Of a DNA stretch of 37,005 nucleotides, positions 33,778-37,005 are shown piece after piece. The stretch is from positions 1-37,005 of the forward strand of contig PPEA01000276.1 in NCBI GenBank assembly GCA_002967005.1, in the 5' to 3' direction. The stretch's first letter is position 1. Every line of letters begins with the position of its first letter. The DNA comes from Mycobacterium talmoniae (GTDB lineage Bacteria; Actinomycetota; Actinomycetes; Mycobacteriales; Mycobacteriaceae). Below the pieces are notes generated by a model that was not told where the DNA came from, did no database searches, and worked only from the letters and a program-made list of their open reading frames with translations. Position numbers and translations under genes: made by a program.

Positions 33778-35685
33778 TTAGGGGCCCGTCGCCGGCAGTC
33801 CGGTGTAGGGCGGGCGGCCGTTTTCCGGCACATCCGGGATGTCGAGCCCGCAGTGGATCAGTTCGTAACGCGGCACCCGGTCGATCCGGTACTTGGTGAA
33901 CGAATAGGCGTGCAGCAGGTTCGAGAAGAAGCGGTGGGCACCCATCGGCCCGCGCACCGAGTTGAGCACCGATGCGGTGGCCGGGCATTGCAGGGCCGCC
34001 TCGGCTTGGGCGACCCACGCCTGGTCGAGGTAGCCGGGAACGCCCGGATACCACTTCACCCACGGTCCGTCGGCGATCACCCAGTCCGGGAACAGGTTCT
34101 TGTCGTGGCCGATCCGGCCGTGTTGCAGCCGCTCGGTATGCGCGGCCAGCGGGTTCGCCAGACCGATCTGGTCGAGCACCCGGACGTCGAGCCCGACGTT
34201 CATCCCCAACATGCCCAGGTTGGTGAAGAACACGGTGTGCGGGCCGGACCCCGGAGTCGGGACCGGCAGGGTGCCCGACGGCACCGGCAGGATGACCGGC
34301 ACCACATCCCACTGGTCGTAGTTGCCCGACGGCAGCAGCAGCGCCCCGGCCGGGGTGTGGTTGAGGGTGGTCAACACCGCCCGCATCCGCGGGTAGTCCA
34401 GGTAATCCGCGGCGGTCAGCGGGTGGGCGTGCCCGGTGGCCTGCGAGTAGAACCGGCGCTCGTCGACGATCCCGGAATCGGTCACCCGGGTGGCGTCATC
34501 CCCCAAACCCGACGAATTCGCCGCCCACAGCGACCATCCCGCCACCCCGAGCCACAGCACGCTGACCGCGCCGGCGAACAGGTAGCCCTGCTGGCGGGAG
34601 TAGCGCACCCCGTCGGGCAGCACCACCGGGATGACCGCCACCGGGGCCAGCAGGCACAGCACCGGGAACAGCAGCACGCGGCCGTGCATGAAGTCGCCGC
34701 CCTGGCGGGTCCAGTACGCCGCCTGCAGCAGCCCGCTGACCACGATGAACGCCACCACCGCGGGTGGGCTCTGAATGATGCGGGCCACCAGGCCGTAACT
34801 GGGCGACACCCGCCGGCGAATCCACCACGGCCGGCTGCGGGTGGCCGCCAACGACAAGCCCAGCACGACGAGCAATATCGCCGGCGCCCACAGCGCATAG
34901 GGCCGGTTGAAGTTCACCAGGTAGGTCACGCCCTGGGCCCATTTGTCGCCGGCCGCGTCCTTGGCCACGGCGGTTCCGGGCACCAGCAGCCCGTAGTAGC
35001 CCATCCGGAAGATCTGGTAGGCCACCGGCAGCAGCCCGCCGGCCACCACGATCAGCGCCCGGCGCCGCCAGCCGCGGGCCGCGATCAGCATCATGATCAG
35101 CACCCCGCCGCCGATCAGCGCCAGCTCGGGACGCACCAGCACGCTCAGCCCCGCCACGAACGCCAGCGCCGCGGTGAAGGCTCTACCACCGGGTCGGGCG
35201 CGCAATGCCTGCGACCAGCACACCAGCATCCACCACAGCAGCCCGAACCAGGCCAGCACCAGCCCGCTTTCCAGGCCGGAGGTGGCGAAGTCGCGCGCGG
35301 GGGGGATCGCAATGTAGACCAGCGCCCCGGCGGGCAGCAGCACGGCGCGACGGCCCTGCAGGCTCGGCGCGTACAGCCGGGCGGTGCCCAGCATGAGCAG
35401 CGCCACCCCGGCCAGCGACAGCACCAGCGCGAACGCCAACACCACGTACTCCAGGCGCATCGGGCCGGCCAGCCAGCTGCCCGCGTACACCAGGTAGGTC
35501 CACACCGTCGAGGTGTTCGCCTCGACCCGCTCCCCCTTGTTGAACACCGGGCCGTTGCCGGCCAACAGATTGCGGACCGTGCGCAGCACGATCAGCCCGT
35601 CGTCGGAGATCCAGCGCCGCTGCCAGGCGCCCCAGCCGAACAGCACCACAATCAGCGACACGCTCACCCACAGGCTGAGCCGCAC
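33778..35685 (-). CDS. aftB: Arabinofuranosyltransferase AftB
   Basis: GT-C membrane glycosyltransferase that adds the terminal beta-1,2-arabinofuranose to arabinan, using decaprenyl-phospho-arabinose. It has 635 aa (627 in M. tuberculosis), about ten TM segments in the first 400 residues and a periplasmic C-terminal domain. The catalytic Asp-Asp pair is in ISDDGLIVLRT (Asp28, Asp29). Other conserved blocks are GERVEANTSTVWTYLVY and RQGGDFMHGRVLL. I chose GTG 35685 (VRLSLW) because it matches the known N-terminus. GTG 35784 and TTG 35775 are in frame, would overlap the ubiA end and add about 30 poorly conserved residues. No strong RBS decides it. Confidence 0.92.
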   Translation of the reverse strand: MRLSLWVSVSLIVVLFGWGAWQRRWISDDGLIVLRTVRNLLAGNGPVFNKGERVEANTSTVWTYLVYAGSWLAGPMRLEYVVLAFALVLSLAGVALLMLGTARLYAPSLQGRRAVLLPAGALVYIAIPPARDFATSGLESGLVLAWFGLLWWMLVCWSQALRARPGGRAFTAALAFVAGLSVLVRPELALIGGGVLIMMLIAARGWRRRALIVVAGGLLPVAYQIFRMGYYGLLVPGTAVAKDAAGDKWAQGVTYLVNFNRPYALWAPAILLVVLGLSLAATRSRPWWIRRRVSPSYGLVARIIQSPPAVVAFIVVSGLLQAAYWTRQGGDFMHGRVLLFPVLCLLAPVAVIPVVLPDGVRYSRQQGYLFAGAVSVLWLGVAGWSLWAANSSGLGDDATRVTDSGIVDERRFYSQATGHAHPLTAADYLDYPRMRAVLTTLNHTPAGALLLPSGNYDQWDVVPVILPVPSGTLPVPTPGSGPHTVFFTNLGMLGMNVGLDVRVLDQIGLANPLAAHTERLQHGRIGHDKNLFPDWVIADGPWVKWYPGVPGYLDQAWVAQAEAALQCPATASVLNSVRGPMGAHRFFSNLLHAYSFTKYRIDRVPRYELIHCGLDIPDVPENGRPPYTGLPATGP

Positions 35686-35761
35686 GATGGCGTCGTACGG
35701 GAAGACCGGCCAGCCGACCGGCGGGGCGGGCGTCGGGCGGCGGGCGGGGGCCGCTGGTGGC

Positions 35762-36676
35762 CTAGCCGAACGCAACTGCTGCACCGATGGTCCCAAGCCA
35801 CGCCAGCGCCAGCAGTTGCAGCACCCGGTCACGCCGCAGGATCTCCTCGGCCTCGCCGGCCAGCCCGCCGTCGACGTCGACCGCATAGCGCAGCAGCCCG
35901 ATGGTGATCGGGATGATCGACACCGCGAACCACGATCCGGAGCCGTTGTCACGCTCGAAGGCGAACAGGCTGTAGCACACCACCGCCGCGGTGGCCGCCA
36001 GCGTCCAGACGAAGCGCAGGTAGGTGCCGGTGTAGCTCTCCAGCGATTTGCGGATCTTGGCGCCGGTCTGCTCGGCGAGCTGCAGCTCGGCGTAGCGCTT
36101 GCCGGCCGCGATGAACAGCGAGCCGAACGCCATCACCAGCAAGAACCACTGCGACAGGTAGATGTCGGTGGCCACGCCGCCGGCGATGGCCCGGATCAAA
36201 TACGCCGAGGACACGATGCAGATGTCCAGCACCGCTTGGTGTTTGAGGCCGAAGCAGTAGGCCAGCTGCATGGCGAGATAGATGCCGATCACCAGCGCCA
36301 GGTTCGGAGTCAGCCACCAGGAGATGCCCAGCGACACCGCCGCGAGCACCACGGCCAGGGCATAGGCCAGCGACTCGGGCACCACCCCGGCGGCGATCGG
36401 CCGGAACCGCTTGGTGGGGTGTGCCCGGTCGGCTTCGACGTCGCGGGCGTCGTTGACCAGGTACACCGCCGAGGCCGCCAGGCTGAACACTACGAACGCG
36501 ATCAGCACCTTGAACGCCAGGTCGAGGTAGTCGTAGTGCACGCCGCGGCCCAACGCGCCCAGCGGCGCGGCGATCACCAGCACGTTTTTCACCCACTGCT
36601 TGGGGCGCAGCGCCTTGATGACCCCGGTGACGAGGTTCGCCGGCGGCCCGTCCACCGCTGCCGTCTTTTCAGCCAT
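35762..36676 (-). CDS. ubiA: Decaprenyl-phosphate phosphoribosyltransferase (DPPR synthase)
   Basis: UbiA-superfamily membrane enzyme (Rv3806c) that transfers phosphoribose from PRPP to decaprenyl phosphate, the first committed step to the arabinose donor DPA. It has 304 aa and about nine TM helices. The Asp-rich motif NDARDVEAD (Asn75, Asp76, Asp79, Asp83) and HPTKRFRPIA are present. ATG 36676 overlaps the stop of the upstream phosphatase gene by 8 bp (ATGGCTGA), so the two are translated together. The frame is open to 36955 but that part is a shadow of the upstream gene. Confidence 0.95.
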   Translation of the reverse strand: MAEKTAAVDGPPANLVTGVIKALRPKQWVKNVLVIAAPLGALGRGVHYDYLDLAFKVLIAFVVFSLAASAVYLVNDARDVEADRAHPTKRFRPIAAGVVPESLAYALAVVLAAVSLGISWWLTPNLALVIGIYLAMQLAYCFGLKHQAVLDICIVSSAYLIRAIAGGVATDIYLSQWFLLVMAFGSLFIAAGKRYAELQLAEQTGAKIRKSLESYTGTYLRFVWTLAATAAVVCYSLFAFERDNGSGSWFAVSIIPITIGLLRYAVDVDGGLAGEAEEILRRDRVLQLLALAWLGTIGAAVAFG

Positions 36677-37005
36677 TTGACTCTCCCGAGTTGTCCAGCC
36701 GGATCGCGACGGCTGCGACGGCGGCGCCGACGGCGACGCCGGTGGCGACGTCACTGGGATAGTGCACGCCGAGGACCATCCGAGATAGTGCCATGGGCGG
36801 CACCAGCACGGCGGGCAGCCGCAGGCCGGTGACCCGACCCAGCAGGATGGCCGCCGCGGTGGTGGAGGTGGCGTGCGCCGACGGAAAACTGAGCCGGCTG
36901 GGGGTGCCGACATTGACCGCGACCGCCGGGTGGTGCGGGCGTTCCCGGCGGACAACGCGTTTGATCACCACCGCGGTGGCGTGCGCGGCCAGCGCACCGG
37001 CCCCG
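36669..37005 (-). CDS. PAP2-type phosphatase (Rv3807c-like), 5' end outside window
   Basis: Partial gene, cut by the window edge; the frame is still open at 37005. All three PAP2 motifs are seen: KRVVRRERP (motif 1), PSAHA (motif 2, Ala in place of the usual Gly) and SRMVLGVHYPSD (motif 3). It is the probable phosphatase that removes the 5'-phosphate from decaprenylphosphoryl-5-phosphoribose, the product of the next gene, ubiA. About two thirds of the expected 165 residues are present, with two or three TM helices. It overlaps ubiA by 8 bp. Confidence 0.88.
   Translation of the reverse strand, partial: GAGALAAHATAVVIKRVVRRERPHHPAVAVNVGTPSRLSFPSAHATSTTAAAILLGRVTGLRLPAVLVPPMALSRMVLGVHYPSDVATGVAVGAAVAAVAIRLDNSGESNG

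Noticed and set aside
35686-35952. Longer AftB N-terminus
   Set aside because: This part overlaps the ubiA end and reads as a Cys/Arg-rich shadow of it; known AftB begins near VRLSLW.

Overview
The window is high-GC actinobacterial DNA and is clearly mycobacterial. It carries arabinogalactan and mycolic-acid genes that only mycolata have (fadD32, pks13, the Rv3802c-type lipase, two antigen-85 family genes, aftB, ubiA and an Rv3807c-type phosphatase). It also carries a PKS/PapA/MmpL/FadD/Gap acyl-trehalose locus. The acyl-trehalose locus points to a non-tuberculous Mycobacterium; I cannot name the species.

Left half (64-19602): a divergent lipid locus. A bimodular type I PKS (KS-AT-KR-ACP / KS-AT-DH-ER-KR-ACP, 3683 aa) reads leftward. 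papA, mmpL10-like, a secreted PE-PPE-domain (Chp-type) acyltransferase, a FAAL-type fadD and a gap/sap-like membrane protein read rightward in that order. Both AT domains carry the malonyl signature HAFH, so the product should be unbranched. With the gene set, this matches trehalose polyphleate (TPP) synthesis: FadD activates the starter, the PKS builds the polyunsaturated chain, PapA acylates trehalose, MmpL exports the intermediate, and the PE-PPE enzyme completes assembly outside. mmpL10 is broken by one missing base.

Middle (19603-22286): a lower-GC ParB/StrR-like DNA-binding protein on the minus strand, a 413-bp gap with a four-unit 15-bp tandem repeat, and a DUF3592-like membrane protein.

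Junction zone (22287-24000): a broken area. A glycosyltransferase without its N-terminal half is joined to a DUF1028 gene with two single-base indels. That gene overlaps (ATGA) the end of a LOTUS/OST-HTH protein, which is joined in frame to pks13 exactly where the pks13 thioesterase should begin. The Pks13 thioesterase and accD4 are absent. This is either a real rearrangement or a misassembly.

Right part (24000-37005): the conserved cell-wall block, all minus strand: Rv3807c-like (cut by the window edge), ubiA, aftB, [hairpin], fbpA, [intrinsic terminator], mpt51/fbpD, [long palindrome], Rv3802c-like lipase, fadD32, pks13 (two frameshifts). UbiA, the phosphatase and AftB make and use decaprenyl-phospho-arabinose; FadD32 and Pks13 make mycolates; the antigen-85 proteins place them on the wall.

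No tRNA, rRNA, CRISPR array, insertion sequence or transposase gene was seen.
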